Assembly (NCBI RefSeq): GCF_900107725.1
Contig: NZ_FNQO01000002.1
Span: 682,001 to 746,000, forward strand
DNA length: 64,000 bases
Direction: 5' to 3'
From: Microbulbifer marinus
Lineage (GTDB): Bacteria > Pseudomonadota > Gammaproteobacteria > Pseudomonadales > Cellvibrionaceae
The notes under the pieces were generated by a model. The model had not been told where the DNA came from. It did not search any database and saw nothing but the letters and a program-made list of their open reading frames with translations. Of this stretch, positions 50,363-59,870 are shown piece by piece; position 1 is the first letter of the stretch, and every line of letters begins with the position of its first letter. A program made the translations under genes and the position numbers.

Positions 50363-50944
50363 CTAGAGTTGTTCGCGGTTGAGACGCTGGTCCATCGCCG
50401 GCGCGCGGTAGTCCTGCATCTGCTGCAGCAGGTGCGCCGGATCGTCCGCTTCCAGCAACATGTGTCGGTACTGCGGGCGCAGCAGTTCCTCGGCCACGCT
50501 GTGATCGAGAAAGGCGATCAGGTGCCGGTAATAGCCTTCCACGTTCAACAGCCCGCAGGGTTTGGTGTGGAAGCCCAGCTGCGACCAGGTGAGAATTTCG
50601 AACAGTTCCTCGATGGTGCCGAGTCCGCCAGGCAGCGCAATAAAACCATCGGACAGATCCGCCATCAGTGCCTTGCGCTCGTGCATCGAGCCCACCACGT
50701 GCATTTTCGTCAGGCCCGGGTGCGGCACCTCTTTGACTGCCAACGCCTCCGGAATAATTCCCGTCGCGCGGCCGCCCCGCGCCAGCACCGCGTCGGCCAC
50801 CGCGCCCATAATGCCGATACTGGCCCCGCCGTAGACCAGGCCGATATCCCGCGCTACCAGCTCCGCCGCCAGTGCCTCGGCCGCTGCCGTGTATTCAGCA
50901 CGTCGCCCGGCGTTGGCTCCACAGTAGACACAGATATTTTTCAT
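50363..50944 (-). CDS. LOG family protein (TIGR00730)
   Basis: The 193-residue Rossmann-fold protein has the LOG motif PGGLGTIEELFE and the preceding YGGASIGIMGAVADAVL. These enzymes hydrolyse nucleoside 5'-monophosphates, classically cytokinin riboside monophosphates, to base and ribose 5-phosphate. In bacteria they act as a purine or nucleotide phosphoribohydrolase. The size is normal. It stands alone; the 240 bases between it and the hpd operon hold only a terminator. Confidence 0.92.
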   Translation of the reverse strand: MKNICVYCGANAGRRAEYTAAAEALAAELVARDIGLVYGGASIGIMGAVADAVLARGGRATGIIPEALAVKEVPHPGLTKMHVVGSMHERKALMADLSDGFIALPGGLGTIEELFEILTWSQLGFHTKPCGLLNVEGYYRHLIAFLDHSVAEELLRPQYRHMLLEADDPAHLLQQMQDYRAPAMDQRLNREQL

Positions 50945-51031
50945 TCCTCCCCCATTTTTAATCGCCCTTTTTTCATTCGCCGCTGGCCGCCCCAGATAAT
51001 TCCGCAGCGACAGGGCCGCTGCGAACCGCGG

Positions 51032-52030
51032 CTACTTGCCCGGTTGGAACTGGTACACCAGCTTGAGCCAGACGTAATCACCCTCGGGCGTATTCTCGGT
51101 ATCCAGTTCCGGCAACCAGCTCAGTTCCACCAGGAAGTTGTCACTGCCCATCGGCAGTAAATAGCCTGCCACCGGCCCGATTCCCGCCGAGCGCTGCTTG
51201 AAGTCACCCGGTATGATTATTCCCGGCTTGCGGTCCGCGCTCAGCTGCTCCGCCCAGAAGCCGTTCAGGCCCAGGGTAATGAAACCGCTGCCGGCCTTGA
51301 TCATCTGCTGGATGCTGGCATCCAGGTGAAACAGCCGGCCGCTGCGGTAGTCGGTGTCCGAATTCTCCTCGTTGAACATGACACCGGCAAAGGCCGAGAA
51401 ATTAAAACCCGCGGCCAGGTTCGAATAGGCCGCGCCGCCGACCAGGTCCAGGGCCCAGTAGTTGAGCCCCTCGTTGGCCAGCCGGCCAACTTTATAGTCG
51501 CCAGTGGGCGCGTGCGCGGCAACCAGCAAGTTGTATTGCCAGCAATCGTCCACCCAGGCCATCAGCGCCGGGATCAGCGTGGTATCCCCCAGCCCCGAGA
51601 CGGAATCCCGCCGGCGCACGTTGCCGAGGCTGGTCTCGACCGCACCGGAAACCGTCACATCGACCCAAGACGGAAAGGCACCGAGGCTGTATTTGGCGCC
51701 CAGCACCGGTTGTTCGAACGTATAGATGACACCGGGCGCAAAGGCATCGAGGTCGACATCCAGCCCCAGCGCCACCACGCCGGCAATGGGCGTATCGGCG
51801 CTGGCACCGAAATCGCCGCTGTAATGCAGGTATTGCGGTTTGATCACCCAGCCGGCCTGCACCGGCGCCCGGTCGATCAGCGTAGCCATGGTGCCCGGCA
51901 CGTAGTAGCCGATGCCGCCCTCGGTGGCGTTGGCCGGCATCGACGCCGGCAGCAGGGTCAGTGCTGCGGCCATTGCAGCCGCGCAAGTACCGGCACCTGC
52001 CGGCCGGGATAGGGAAACTTTTACAGTCAC
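51032..52030 (-). CDS. Outer-membrane protein of the phenol MetA-pathway/SphA family
   Basis: The 332-residue exported protein starts at GTG 52030, seven bases after AGGAGG. A signal peptide ends near PANATEGG. YYVPGTMATLIDRAP and KPQYLHYSGDFGA open a beta-barrel-like protein with alternating short strands (YSLGAFPSWVDVTVSG, GNVRRRDSVSGLGDTTLIP). The barrel ends in aromatic LKLVYQF. Family members occur in aromatic-degradation loci and are thought to take up hydrophobic compounds. The opposite gene across a perfect dyad is a fatty-acid CoA ligase. Confidence 0.8.
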   Translation of the reverse strand: MTVKVSLSRPAGAGTCAAAMAAALTLLPASMPANATEGGIGYYVPGTMATLIDRAPVQAGWVIKPQYLHYSGDFGASADTPIAGVVALGLDVDLDAFAPGVIYTFEQPVLGAKYSLGAFPSWVDVTVSGAVETSLGNVRRRDSVSGLGDTTLIPALMAWVDDCWQYNLLVAAHAPTGDYKVGRLANEGLNYWALDLVGGAAYSNLAAGFNFSAFAGVMFNEENSDTDYRSGRLFHLDASIQQMIKAGSGFITLGLNGFWAEQLSADRKPGIIIPGDFKQRSAGIGPVAGYLLPMGSDNFLVELSWLPELDTENTPEGDYVWLKLVYQFQPGK

Positions 52031-52332
52031 TCCGCGCCTCCTCTGCGTCGTCGCTCCCGATTCCGTGGGAGAAGTACAGATTCAGTTTAGCTGTCGCCTC
52101 CGGCATGCACGGACCGGTTCGTGTAAACCGGTCAGCTTTAGGGTGCAAGAAAGTAAACAATTTGACAGTTTGCTCGATGAAGCTGCCGGCACAATGGACA
52201 CTGCCCGCTCTGTACTCCCCGTAAGCGGATACAGGCGTGACGCAAAAAGCCAATAGTGCCCGGTGGCGGGCACTAATGACCCCGGCGCTTCCGGCGCCTA
52301 CAACGCTTGGTGAGAGAGGTAAGAAAATAATA
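52031..52332. promoter_or_regulatory. Divergent regulatory region with perfect dyad
   Basis: GACCGGTT (52112-52119) and AACCGGTC (52126-52133) form a perfect 8-6-8 dyad, the size of a TetR- or LuxR-type operator, about midway between the transporter-like gene and the acyl-CoA ligase. TTGACA at 52162-52167 lies further towards the ligase but has no fitting -10 box. The rest of the 302 bases has no gene. Confidence 0.5.
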
Positions 52333-53925
52333 ATGAGTGAACAGAAGTTATATCCGCAGTTCCGCAACGCCGCGGAGTTTATCGAGTTCCACTGCAACAA
52401 GTTTTCCGACAAGCCGGCCTACCACTGCCTCGGGCAGACGCTGACTTTCGCCGAGCTGGAAGAAAAGTCCCGCAGCCTGGCCAAGTGGCTGCAGTACGAG
52501 TGCGGCCTGCAAGCCGGCGATCGCATCGCCATCCAGCTGCCGAACATCACCCAATACCCGATTGCCGCCTACGCCGCGCTGCGCGCCGGCCTGGTGGTGG
52601 TCAACACCAACCCGCTGTACACGCCGCGGGAAATGCAGCACCAGTTCAGCGACTCCGGTGCCCGCGCGCTGGTGATCCTGTCTGACATGCTGCCGAAGTT
52701 CGAACAGATCAAAGCCGATACCGGTATCGAAAACGTGCTGGTGACCGGCGCCGCCGACCTGATCGCGCCGCCCAAAGAAAAAACCCACGGCTATCACGAT
52801 TTTGTCGCCGCGCTGGAGCAGGGCGCCGCGCTGCCGAAACTGCAGCCGCTGACCGCCACCCGTGAAGATATCGCCGTGCTGCAGTACACCGGCGGCACCA
52901 CCGGCGTCGCCAAGGGCGCAGCGCTGACCCACGAAAATATTCTCGCCAACGCCGCACAGATGCTCGACCGCATCAGCCAGCGCTGCGCGGAAGGCGAGGA
53001 GATTTTTGTCTGCCCGCTGCCGCTGTATCACATCTACGCGTTTACCGTGAACATGCTGGCGCTGTTCAGCCTGGGCGCGATGAATATCCTGATTCCGAAC
53101 CCGCGCGACCTGGACGGCTTTGTCAAAACCATCGAGCCGTTCCAGTTCACCGGCCTCGCCGGCATCAACACGCTGTTTGTCGGCCTGTGCCGCCACCCGG
53201 GCTTCCAGGCGCTGGATTTCTCCAGCCTGAAGGTGACCTTCTCCGGCGGCAGCGCGCTGACCAGCGCCGCGGCCGAGCTGTGGCAGTCCGTCACCCGCTG
53301 CCCGGTGACCGAGGGCTACGGCCTCTCGGAAACCTCACCGGTCGCCACGCTGAACACCTTCGACGCCGAGGAGATCGGCACCGTGGGCTCGCCGCTGCTG
53401 CAGACCAAGGTGGAAGCCTGGGACGAGGACGGCAACACGCTGCCGGTGGACGAAGTGGGTGAGCTGGTAATCAGCGGCCCGCAGGTCATGCTGGGTTACT
53501 GGCAGCGCCCGGACGAGACCGCCAAGGTGATGCACAACGGCTTCTTCCGCACCGGCGACATGGGCATGGTGCAGGCCAACGGCAATATCAAGATCGTCGA
53601 TCGCCTGAAAGACATGATCATCGTGTCCGGCTTCAATGTGTACCCGAACGAAGTCGAGGACGTGCTGACCCGCCACCCGCAGATTATCGAGGCCGCCGTC
53701 ACCGGCACCGAGGACGACAAAACCGGCGAAGCCGTGGTCGCGCACCTGGTGCTGGCGGGCGACATCAGCGAGCAGGAGATCGTCGAGTACTGCCGCCAGG
53801 AGCTGACCGGCTACAAGGTGCCGAAGCATGTGATCGTGCACAAGGAACTGCCGAAATCGACCGTCGGCAAGATCCTGCGGCGCGAGCTGCGCGATCAGCC
53901 GGTGCCCGCAGCGGAACCCGCCTGA
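52333..53925 (+). CDS. fadD: Acyl-CoA synthetase, long-chain type
   Basis: This AMP-forming fatty acid:CoA ligase activates fatty acids for beta-oxidation. The 530 residues carry the P-loop YTGGTTGVAKGA, the acyl-substrate motif EGYGLSETSP, the ADP-binding GFFRTGDMG, the hinge RLKDMIIVSGFNVYPNEVE, and the C-terminal catalytic KSTVGKILRREL. The long upstream ORF start is not needed: ATG 52333 begins SEQKLYPQFRNAAEF, the conserved N terminus. The upstream dyad may regulate it together with the outer-membrane protein. Confidence 0.93.
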   Translation: MSEQKLYPQFRNAAEFIEFHCNKFSDKPAYHCLGQTLTFAELEEKSRSLAKWLQYECGLQAGDRIAIQLPNITQYPIAAYAALRAGLVVVNTNPLYTPREMQHQFSDSGARALVILSDMLPKFEQIKADTGIENVLVTGAADLIAPPKEKTHGYHDFVAALEQGAALPKLQPLTATREDIAVLQYTGGTTGVAKGAALTHENILANAAQMLDRISQRCAEGEEIFVCPLPLYHIYAFTVNMLALFSLGAMNILIPNPRDLDGFVKTIEPFQFTGLAGINTLFVGLCRHPGFQALDFSSLKVTFSGGSALTSAAAELWQSVTRCPVTEGYGLSETSPVATLNTFDAEEIGTVGSPLLQTKVEAWDEDGNTLPVDEVGELVISGPQVMLGYWQRPDETAKVMHNGFFRTGDMGMVQANGNIKIVDRLKDMIIVSGFNVYPNEVEDVLTRHPQIIEAAVTGTEDDKTGEAVVAHLVLAGDISEQEIVEYCRQELTGYKVPKHVIVHKELPKSTVGKILRRELRDQPVPAAEPA

Positions 53926-53951
53926 CGGATAGCAGCCACTCTGTTGATCGA

Positions 53952-53980
53952 AAAACGCGGGCCCCGGCCCGCGTTTTTTA
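53952..53980 (+). terminator. Rho-independent terminator after fadD
   Basis: AACGCGGGCC (53954-53963) pairs with GGCCCGCGTT (53966-53975), a 10-bp stem, with A residues before and T residues after. It could also work for the minus strand. Confidence 0.9.
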
Positions 53981-54082
53981 TGCCCACAAAGCGCAGCCGC
54001 CGTGCGACGGGATGAGGGCCGCAAATGTGCGCCGCCATGGTATGGTTGACGGTTATAAAAACCATGACCATGGAGACACAAG

Positions 54083-55882
54083 ATGGCGTCGAGGCCCCAC
54101 CCGTTTCTGTTCCCTATCGCGCTTCGCTCTGTTGCACTCCCCGTTATCGCACTCCTGTGGCTGCTGACCCCGCTGGTCTGGGCCGCCACCGCCACCGAGC
54201 AGCTACAGAGCGTCATCGACGATCACTGGCAGTACAGCCTCAAAGAAGACCCGATCATGGCCGGCCGCATGGGCGTGCCGGATTACAACGACCGCCTGCC
54301 GGGTGTCTCCCGGGAAGACCACGCGCGGCGCCTGACCGCCGAGAAGGAATTCCTCGCGCGCCTCGAGCAGATCGACGCCAACCAGCTGAGCGAAGCCGAC
54401 CGGGTCAACCACGAGCTGCTCACCTGGGTGCTGCAGAACTCCGTCGAGGGCAACCAGCTCTTCATCGACCGCATGCCGTTCAACACCTTCTACAGCTTCT
54501 GGGCCAATGCGCTGGAGGCCAACGACGGCCTGGCGATGACGAAGGCACAGGACTACGAGGACTACATCGCGCGCATCAAGGATTTCGGCCGCTACTTCGA
54601 CGAGAACATCGCCAATATGCGCAAGGGCATCCAGGATGGTTTCGTGCAGCCGAAGATCGTGGTCGAGGGTGTCGCGCCGACCGTGCGCGCGCAGGTGAAG
54701 GAGGATCCGAAGCAGAGCAAGCTCTATCAGCCGTTCGAGAATATGCCCGAGTCCATTTCGGAGAAGGAGCAGCAGCGCCTGCGCGCCCGGGGCCAGCGCG
54801 CGATTAAGGCCAGCGCCATCCCCGCCTTCGCCCGTGTGGCCGACTTCCTCGAGGGCGACTATATGCAGGCCGCTCCCGATTCCATCGCCGTAGAGGACCT
54901 GCCCGGTGGCAAGGACTACTACCGCCACGCGATCAAGACCTACGTGACACTGGATATGGACCCGGCCGAGATCCACAAGATCGGCCTCAGTGAAGTGAAG
55001 CGCATCCGCGCGGAAATGGACCAACTGATCGAGGACAGCGGCTTCGACGGCAATTTCGAGGAATTCACCGAGTTCCTGCGTACCGACCCCCAGTTCTACG
55101 CCAAAACGCCGAAGGACCTGCTCAAGGAAGCCTCCTATATCGCCAAGAAGATCGATTACCAGCTGCCGGCATTCTTCGGCAAGCTGCCGCGCCTGCCCTA
55201 CGGCGTGGTGCCGGTGCCGGACGAGATAGCCCCCAACTACACCACCGCCTCCTATAACCCGGCCGCCATCGGCGGCACCCGCGGCGGCGCCTACTGGGTG
55301 AACACCTACGCACTGGACCAGCGCCCGCTGTACGAACTGCCGGCCCTGACCCTGCACGAAGCCGTGCCCGGCCACCACCTGCAGGGCGCGCTGAGCCAGG
55401 AACTGGAAAACGTCCCCGACTTCCGCCGCAACCTCTACCTCAGCGCCTTCGGCGAGGGCTGGGCGCTCTATTCCGAGCGCCTCGGCAAGGAGATGGACGA
55501 TATCTACACCACCCCCTACGAAAATTTCGGCCGCCTCAGCTACGAAATGTGGCGCGCCGCCCGCCTGGTGATCGACACCGGCATCCACTCCCAGGGCTGG
55601 ACCCGCCAGCAGGCGCTGGACTTCCTCTCCAACAACACCTCCCTGTCAGACGCCAACGTGCGCGCCGAAGTGGACCGCTATATCTCCTGGCCGGGGCAGG
55701 CGCTGTCTTACAAGATGGGGGAGATCAAGATTCGCGAATTGCGAGCCAAAGCCGAGAAGGAGCTTGGGGATAAGTTTGATCTGCGTGCGTTCCACGATGC
55801 GGTGTTGGCGAATGGGGCGTTGCCGATGGAGATGCTCGAGGAGCAGATGGAGCGGTTCGTTGCCGAAGCAAAAAAATCGTAA
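54083..55882 (+). CDS. DUF885 family exported metallopeptidase-like protein
   Basis: The 599-residue protein has a signal peptide (VALPVIALLWLLTPLVWA). The body contains LTLHEAVPGHHLQGALSQEL with His425, Glu426 and His431-His432, the HExxxHH zinc motif of the DUF885 family, and the downstream Glu in FGEGWALYSERLG. Relatives act as carboxypeptidase-like enzymes, mostly of unknown substrate. The last 200 bases shift to lower GC and different codon use, just before the AT-rich segment downstream. Confidence 0.9.
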   Translation: MASRPHPFLFPIALRSVALPVIALLWLLTPLVWAATATEQLQSVIDDHWQYSLKEDPIMAGRMGVPDYNDRLPGVSREDHARRLTAEKEFLARLEQIDANQLSEADRVNHELLTWVLQNSVEGNQLFIDRMPFNTFYSFWANALEANDGLAMTKAQDYEDYIARIKDFGRYFDENIANMRKGIQDGFVQPKIVVEGVAPTVRAQVKEDPKQSKLYQPFENMPESISEKEQQRLRARGQRAIKASAIPAFARVADFLEGDYMQAAPDSIAVEDLPGGKDYYRHAIKTYVTLDMDPAEIHKIGLSEVKRIRAEMDQLIEDSGFDGNFEEFTEFLRTDPQFYAKTPKDLLKEASYIAKKIDYQLPAFFGKLPRLPYGVVPVPDEIAPNYTTASYNPAAIGGTRGGAYWVNTYALDQRPLYELPALTLHEAVPGHHLQGALSQELENVPDFRRNLYLSAFGEGWALYSERLGKEMDDIYTTPYENFGRLSYEMWRAARLVIDTGIHSQGWTRQQALDFLSNNTSLSDANVRAEVDRYISWPGQALSYKMGEIKIRELRAKAEKELGDKFDLRAFHDAVLANGALPMEMLEEQMERFVAEAKKS

Positions 55883-55951
55883 GGCTATCGATTTTAATTC
55901 TACTGCGATACGAACGCGCGGCGCCGCGAATAATTTACCTAAAGGATCAAA

Positions 55952-56242
55952 ATGATAACGGAAGAAGAAGCTAAATCCATAGCAATAAAAGAGACTGATT
56001 ATTGCTATGTTATTGCTCAGGCTTGGGAGGCAGAGCCGTTTAACTCCATTTGCCTGGAGCGAATTTTTACAAAAGGTGGCTGCGAAGAGATCCGAATGGC
56101 GTGGTGGAAAAATGGACGGCAAACTATGCGTCCGGCGGATATAGATGCTCCTGGTTGGGGCCGGCTATTCTCTGAAGCATTGAAAGAGGGGGTTTTTTTA
56201 GATTCTGAAAAGTTCGGAATGTTAAAGTCGCTTTTAAGCTAG
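55952..56242 (+). CDS. Hypothetical protein, low-GC gene
   Basis: I do not recognise this 96-residue protein. It has no signal peptide or membrane segment. It opens ITEEEAKSIAIKETDYCYVIAQAW, contains a WWKNG turn, and ends PGWGRLFSEALKEGVFLDSEKFGMLKSLL. AAAGGA six bases before ATG 55952 is a good ribosome binding site. Base composition is far lower in GC than the preceding genes, which suggests transfer. It could be an immunity or phage-related small protein, but nothing in the sequence proves this. Confidence 0.6.
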   Translation: MITEEEAKSIAIKETDYCYVIAQAWEAEPFNSICLERIFTKGGCEEIRMAWWKNGRQTMRPADIDAPGWGRLFSEALKEGVFLDSEKFGMLKSLLS

Positions 56243-56963
56243 GTGCTCAAGAAACGGTCGCATAGAGAAGTTAAATATTCAATATAGAAAGGAAATTCAT
56301 TTCCCAAGGGCTGTCAAATTATCTTCATTTGGTTGGCCCTTAGGTATTGATCGCCAGTTCGCAATATTTTTTATTTCGGATACTTTTCACTTTGTTAATG
56401 GCGGTTGGGGGTAATTATCCGTCGCCGATTTCCTTTGTCCTAGAAATACTCCTAATTCTGAAGAATGTAAAAATTCGCCGAGATGAAACTCGCTGATTTT
56501 TTGATTTGGAGCGTAAACGTCTATTAAAGGGAAAAGCTTTCACTCCAACGAAGAGATAATTTTTTTCAGCCTTATTTGACCACTTAAGTTAAGTGGCACA
56601 GCCAACACGTTCCAGTTTTCGCTCCCCTTTATTTAAAGCGAATTGTCATCAAAAGATTGGCGGTAAGCGATTGCTAAATTTTCGCAAATGGATGCCGGCT
56701 TGTTTACATACGGCTGCGCTGGCTAATTTTAAAATCGAGTATCTGGTTAGGGTTAACACCACGTGGTCTTCGAAATCCGTTGTGGCGGGTTTAGGGCCAA
56801 TTAGCTTGGTGCGGACAGTGCCGGGTCGACGAAAGGAGAAAGCGATCAAAAATTGTGCGGCGGGCGTTATTAGCACGAAAGTGAAAGCAGATTCTTGCCC
56901 CATCATGGGGCGTCGAATAGTCTAGGTTAAATTTGTTGACTAAGTCTCAGGAAGCGTAAGGTC
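56243..56963. other. AT-rich region without confident genes
   Basis: About 720 bases with low GC content and no ORF I can support. A plus-strand ORF (56593-56925) and an overlapping minus-strand one (56649-56906) have ambiguous composition and neither looks like a known protein. AAGGGC...GCCCTT at about 56307-56342 is an imperfect inverted repeat. Near the end, TTGACT at 56936-56941 and AGGAAG precede drmD. The segment looks like the border of an acquired island. Confidence 0.5.
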
Positions 56964-59867
56964 ATGGTATCCGAACTCCGCTACGCACCCGGCGCCAGGG
57001 TGGAAATCCGCGATTGTGAATGGATCGTTCGTCGGGCTGATCAAGCGGAAGACGGTGGCTATATTTTGACCGTTGACGGGCTGTCAGAGCTAGTAAATGG
57101 CAAGTCAGCTCAGTTTTTGACCAGTCTCGAGCGAGACAATATCCGATTGCTCGACCCTGCCGAGACCAAACTAGAGCAGGATCTGAGCCCCGGCTTCGAA
57201 AGAAGCCGGCTGTTCATCGAAACCCAGCTGCGACAAATCACTCCTGCCGATGGCCATATCCACCTCGGCCACAAGGCCGCTATGGACCCGGTACCCTTTC
57301 AGCTGCAGCCAGCTATGCAGGCACTAGCGCAGCCGAGACAACGCATCTTGATCGCAGACGCCGTTGGCCTGGGTAAGACACTGGAAGCGGGTATCCTGGT
57401 CACAGAGCTGATGCGCCGCGGCCGCGGCAAGCGCATCCTGGTGCTCACCCTCAAGAGCATGATGACTCAGTTCCAGAAAGAGTTCTGGAACCGCTTTACC
57501 ATCCCGCTCACCCGGCTGGACTCCGCAGGCTTACAGCGGGTGCGTAATAACATCCCCGGCAACCACAACCCGTTCTACTACTACGACAAGTCGATTATCT
57601 CCATCGACACCCTCAAGCAGGACAACGAGTTCCGTCGCCATCTGGAACAAGCCTACTGGGACATCATCGTGATTGATGAGGCCCACAACGTGGCCGAGCG
57701 CGGGACCAGCTCCCAGCGCGCGAAGCTGGCACAGCTGCTGGCTCATCGCTCAGATACCCTGATCATGCTGTCCGCCACGCCTCACGACGGCAAGGCGCGC
57801 TCCTTTGCCAGCCTGATGAATATGCTGGATCCGACAGCAATCTCAGACCCGGACGACTACGCAAAGGAAGACTTCCGCGATAAAGGTCTGGTGATCCGCC
57901 GCTTCAAGAAAGATATCCGCGATCAGGTGGCGCAGGAATTCAAAGAGCGCCGAGTTTTTGATCACTATGTACAGGCCGGCCCCGAAGAGGAGGGCGCCTA
58001 CGATGCCCTTCTGGCGGTACCTTTTACCCACAAAGGGGAATACAGCGGCGAATTGCGTGGGCAGCTGGTACGCATCGGCCTGCAGAAAGCCTTGTTTAGT
58101 TCACCCGCGGCTGCGATCAAGTCTACGGATGAGCGACTGCGTAAGTTAAACCGCAGAGAGCCGCCGACCGCGGACGAGCTAGAGGAGATCGGTGCACTTG
58201 AAGCCCTGCGCTCAGCGCTAAACAACGTCACACCGGCAGCTTTTGGTAAATACCAGCGTCTACTCCAGCAGCTGCGTGACAAGAACTACGGTTGGTCTCC
58301 CCGCAGCGCCGAGGACCGCCTGGTAATCTTTAGTGAGCGCATCGAGACCCTTAGCTGGCTGGAAGAACAGCTAATAAAGGATCTCAAGCTGAAGCCTGCC
58401 GCCATTACTCAACTCCACGGGGGCATGAGTGATATCGAACAGCAATCAATCGTGGAGGCTTTCGGCCAACCCGAGACGCCCCTGCGGGTTCTCCTCTGTT
58501 CCGATGTGGCTTCCGAAGGTATCAACCTCCACTACCTGTCTCATAGGCTGATTCACTTCGATCTGCCCTGGTCACTGATGGTGTTCCAGCAGCGCAACGG
58601 TCGGGTGGACCGTTACGGCCAGCAGCACACGCCGCTCATTACCTACCTCATTACCGAAAGCCAGAATCAAAAGGTGCGCGGCGATACCCGCATCCTGGAG
58701 ATCCTCAAAGAAAAGGACCAGCAGGCCTACGAAAACATCGGCGACCCGGCCACTTTTATGAAAGTGCACGACACCGATGAAGAGACCCGCCTGACTGCCG
58801 AAGCCATGGCCAAGGGTATGGACGCTGGCGACTTCGACCAGGCCTATCAGCCCGAGCCCGAGGGCAACGAGGGCGACGACCTGTTAGCGGCATTCCTGAA
58901 TCCGGAGAGTGCGGCCGCTCCCGTAGAGGAAGCACCACAGCACACGGTCGACGGCTACAGCCTGTTCGCCTCCGACTACGATTTCTGTGTTCAGGCGCTG
59001 GAGGCCCTAAACCGCGAACGCAGCCGCGTAGACTTCACCGCTAACAGCGGCAGTAGCAGCCTGACGCTGACACCGCCGGACGACCTGGACTACCGATTCC
59101 GCTTCCTGCCGCAAGAAGTACGCCCAAAGGACGGCCTGTTGACGCTCACCGCCGACAAGCCGCGATTCGAGGAGGAGATCCGTCGCAGCCGTCAGGATGA
59201 AGATGCCTGGCCCAAGATGCACTACCTCTGGCCGCAACATCCTGCGGTGGACTGGCTGCAGTCGCGCATCCTTGCAGAAGTGGCCCGCCACAGCGCGCCG
59301 CTGCTGGCACTCGATGCCGGGCAGGAAGACGCGCTGCAACCAGGCGAGACCGTGTTCCTGGTCTCCGCTTTGATCCCTAACCGCAAGGCGCATCCAGTCA
59401 TCTGGGAGTGGTTCGCCGTGCACTGTCGCGATGGTGCCGTAACCGATGTGGAGGCAGCGGTGCCCTGGCTCCAGCAGCTGGACCTCACCAAAAAGCGTCC
59501 TAACCGTGCCGAACCACTGGACCTGGAAGCGCTGGCTGCGCTCCGCCGCCCGGCAATTGCGGCGGTGCACGCTGAGATGCAGGTGCGTCAGCGTCAATAC
59601 ACCGAAGAAATGGCACCGCTGCTCCAGCAGCGCCTGGCGGAGCTGGAGACCCTGCGCGGCCGTCAGGTCGAACAGTTGGAGCTGCAACTTGGAAATTCCA
59701 AGCAGGACGAGGTATTCATCAATGCCCGCCGCGAGAAGCGCATGAAGGAAATCAAGCACGCCTTCGCCGATTACGAATCCTGGGTGCGCGACACCATCAG
59801 TATCGAAGCGGTGCCGCACCTGCAGATCATTGCCGCCATTACCGCCAATACCGAAGCAGAGCACTAA
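56964..59867 (+). CDS. drmD: DISARM class 1 SNF2-like helicase DrmD
   Basis: The 967-residue protein belongs to the SNF2/helicase family. Walker A is ADAVGLGKTLEAG (GKT at residues 137-139), and motif II is DEAH at residues 238-241 (IVIDEAHNVAERG). SATPHDGKARSF is motif III, and the second RecA lobe ends in SDVASEGINLHYLSHRLIHFDLPWSLMVFQQRNGRVDRYGQ (motifs V and VI). A C-terminal coiled coil (RQRQYTEEMAPLLQQRLAEL) follows. Followed 3 bases later by a DrmMI-like methylase, it matches the drmD-drmMI start of class 1 DISARM. ATG 56964 follows AGGAAGCGTAAGGTC. Confidence 0.88.
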   Translation: MVSELRYAPGARVEIRDCEWIVRRADQAEDGGYILTVDGLSELVNGKSAQFLTSLERDNIRLLDPAETKLEQDLSPGFERSRLFIETQLRQITPADGHIHLGHKAAMDPVPFQLQPAMQALAQPRQRILIADAVGLGKTLEAGILVTELMRRGRGKRILVLTLKSMMTQFQKEFWNRFTIPLTRLDSAGLQRVRNNIPGNHNPFYYYDKSIISIDTLKQDNEFRRHLEQAYWDIIVIDEAHNVAERGTSSQRAKLAQLLAHRSDTLIMLSATPHDGKARSFASLMNMLDPTAISDPDDYAKEDFRDKGLVIRRFKKDIRDQVAQEFKERRVFDHYVQAGPEEEGAYDALLAVPFTHKGEYSGELRGQLVRIGLQKALFSSPAAAIKSTDERLRKLNRREPPTADELEEIGALEALRSALNNVTPAAFGKYQRLLQQLRDKNYGWSPRSAEDRLVIFSERIETLSWLEEQLIKDLKLKPAAITQLHGGMSDIEQQSIVEAFGQPETPLRVLLCSDVASEGINLHYLSHRLIHFDLPWSLMVFQQRNGRVDRYGQQHTPLITYLITESQNQKVRGDTRILEILKEKDQQAYENIGDPATFMKVHDTDEETRLTAEAMAKGMDAGDFDQAYQPEPEGNEGDDLLAAFLNPESAAAPVEEAPQHTVDGYSLFASDYDFCVQALEALNRERSRVDFTANSGSSSLTLTPPDDLDYRFRFLPQEVRPKDGLLTLTADKPRFEEEIRRSRQDEDAWPKMHYLWPQHPAVDWLQSRILAEVARHSAPLLALDAGQEDALQPGETVFLVSALIPNRKAHPVIWEWFAVHCRDGAVTDVEAAVPWLQQLDLTKKRPNRAEPLDLEALAALRRPAIAAVHAEMQVRQRQYTEEMAPLLQQRLAELETLRGRQVEQLELQLGNSKQDEVFINARREKRMKEIKHAFADYESWVRDTISIEAVPHLQIIAAITANTEAEH

Positions 59868-59870
59868 CTC

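Noticed and set aside
56243..56600. Integron attC-like site
   Set aside because: GTTAAAT and an inverted repeat are present, but the paired R' and R'' cores with proper spacing were not found.
56593..56925. 110-residue ORF in the AT-rich region, and an overlapping minus-strand ORF at 56649-56906
   Set aside because: Neither has a recognisable domain or a good ribosome binding site, and they overlap on opposite strands, so at most one could be real.
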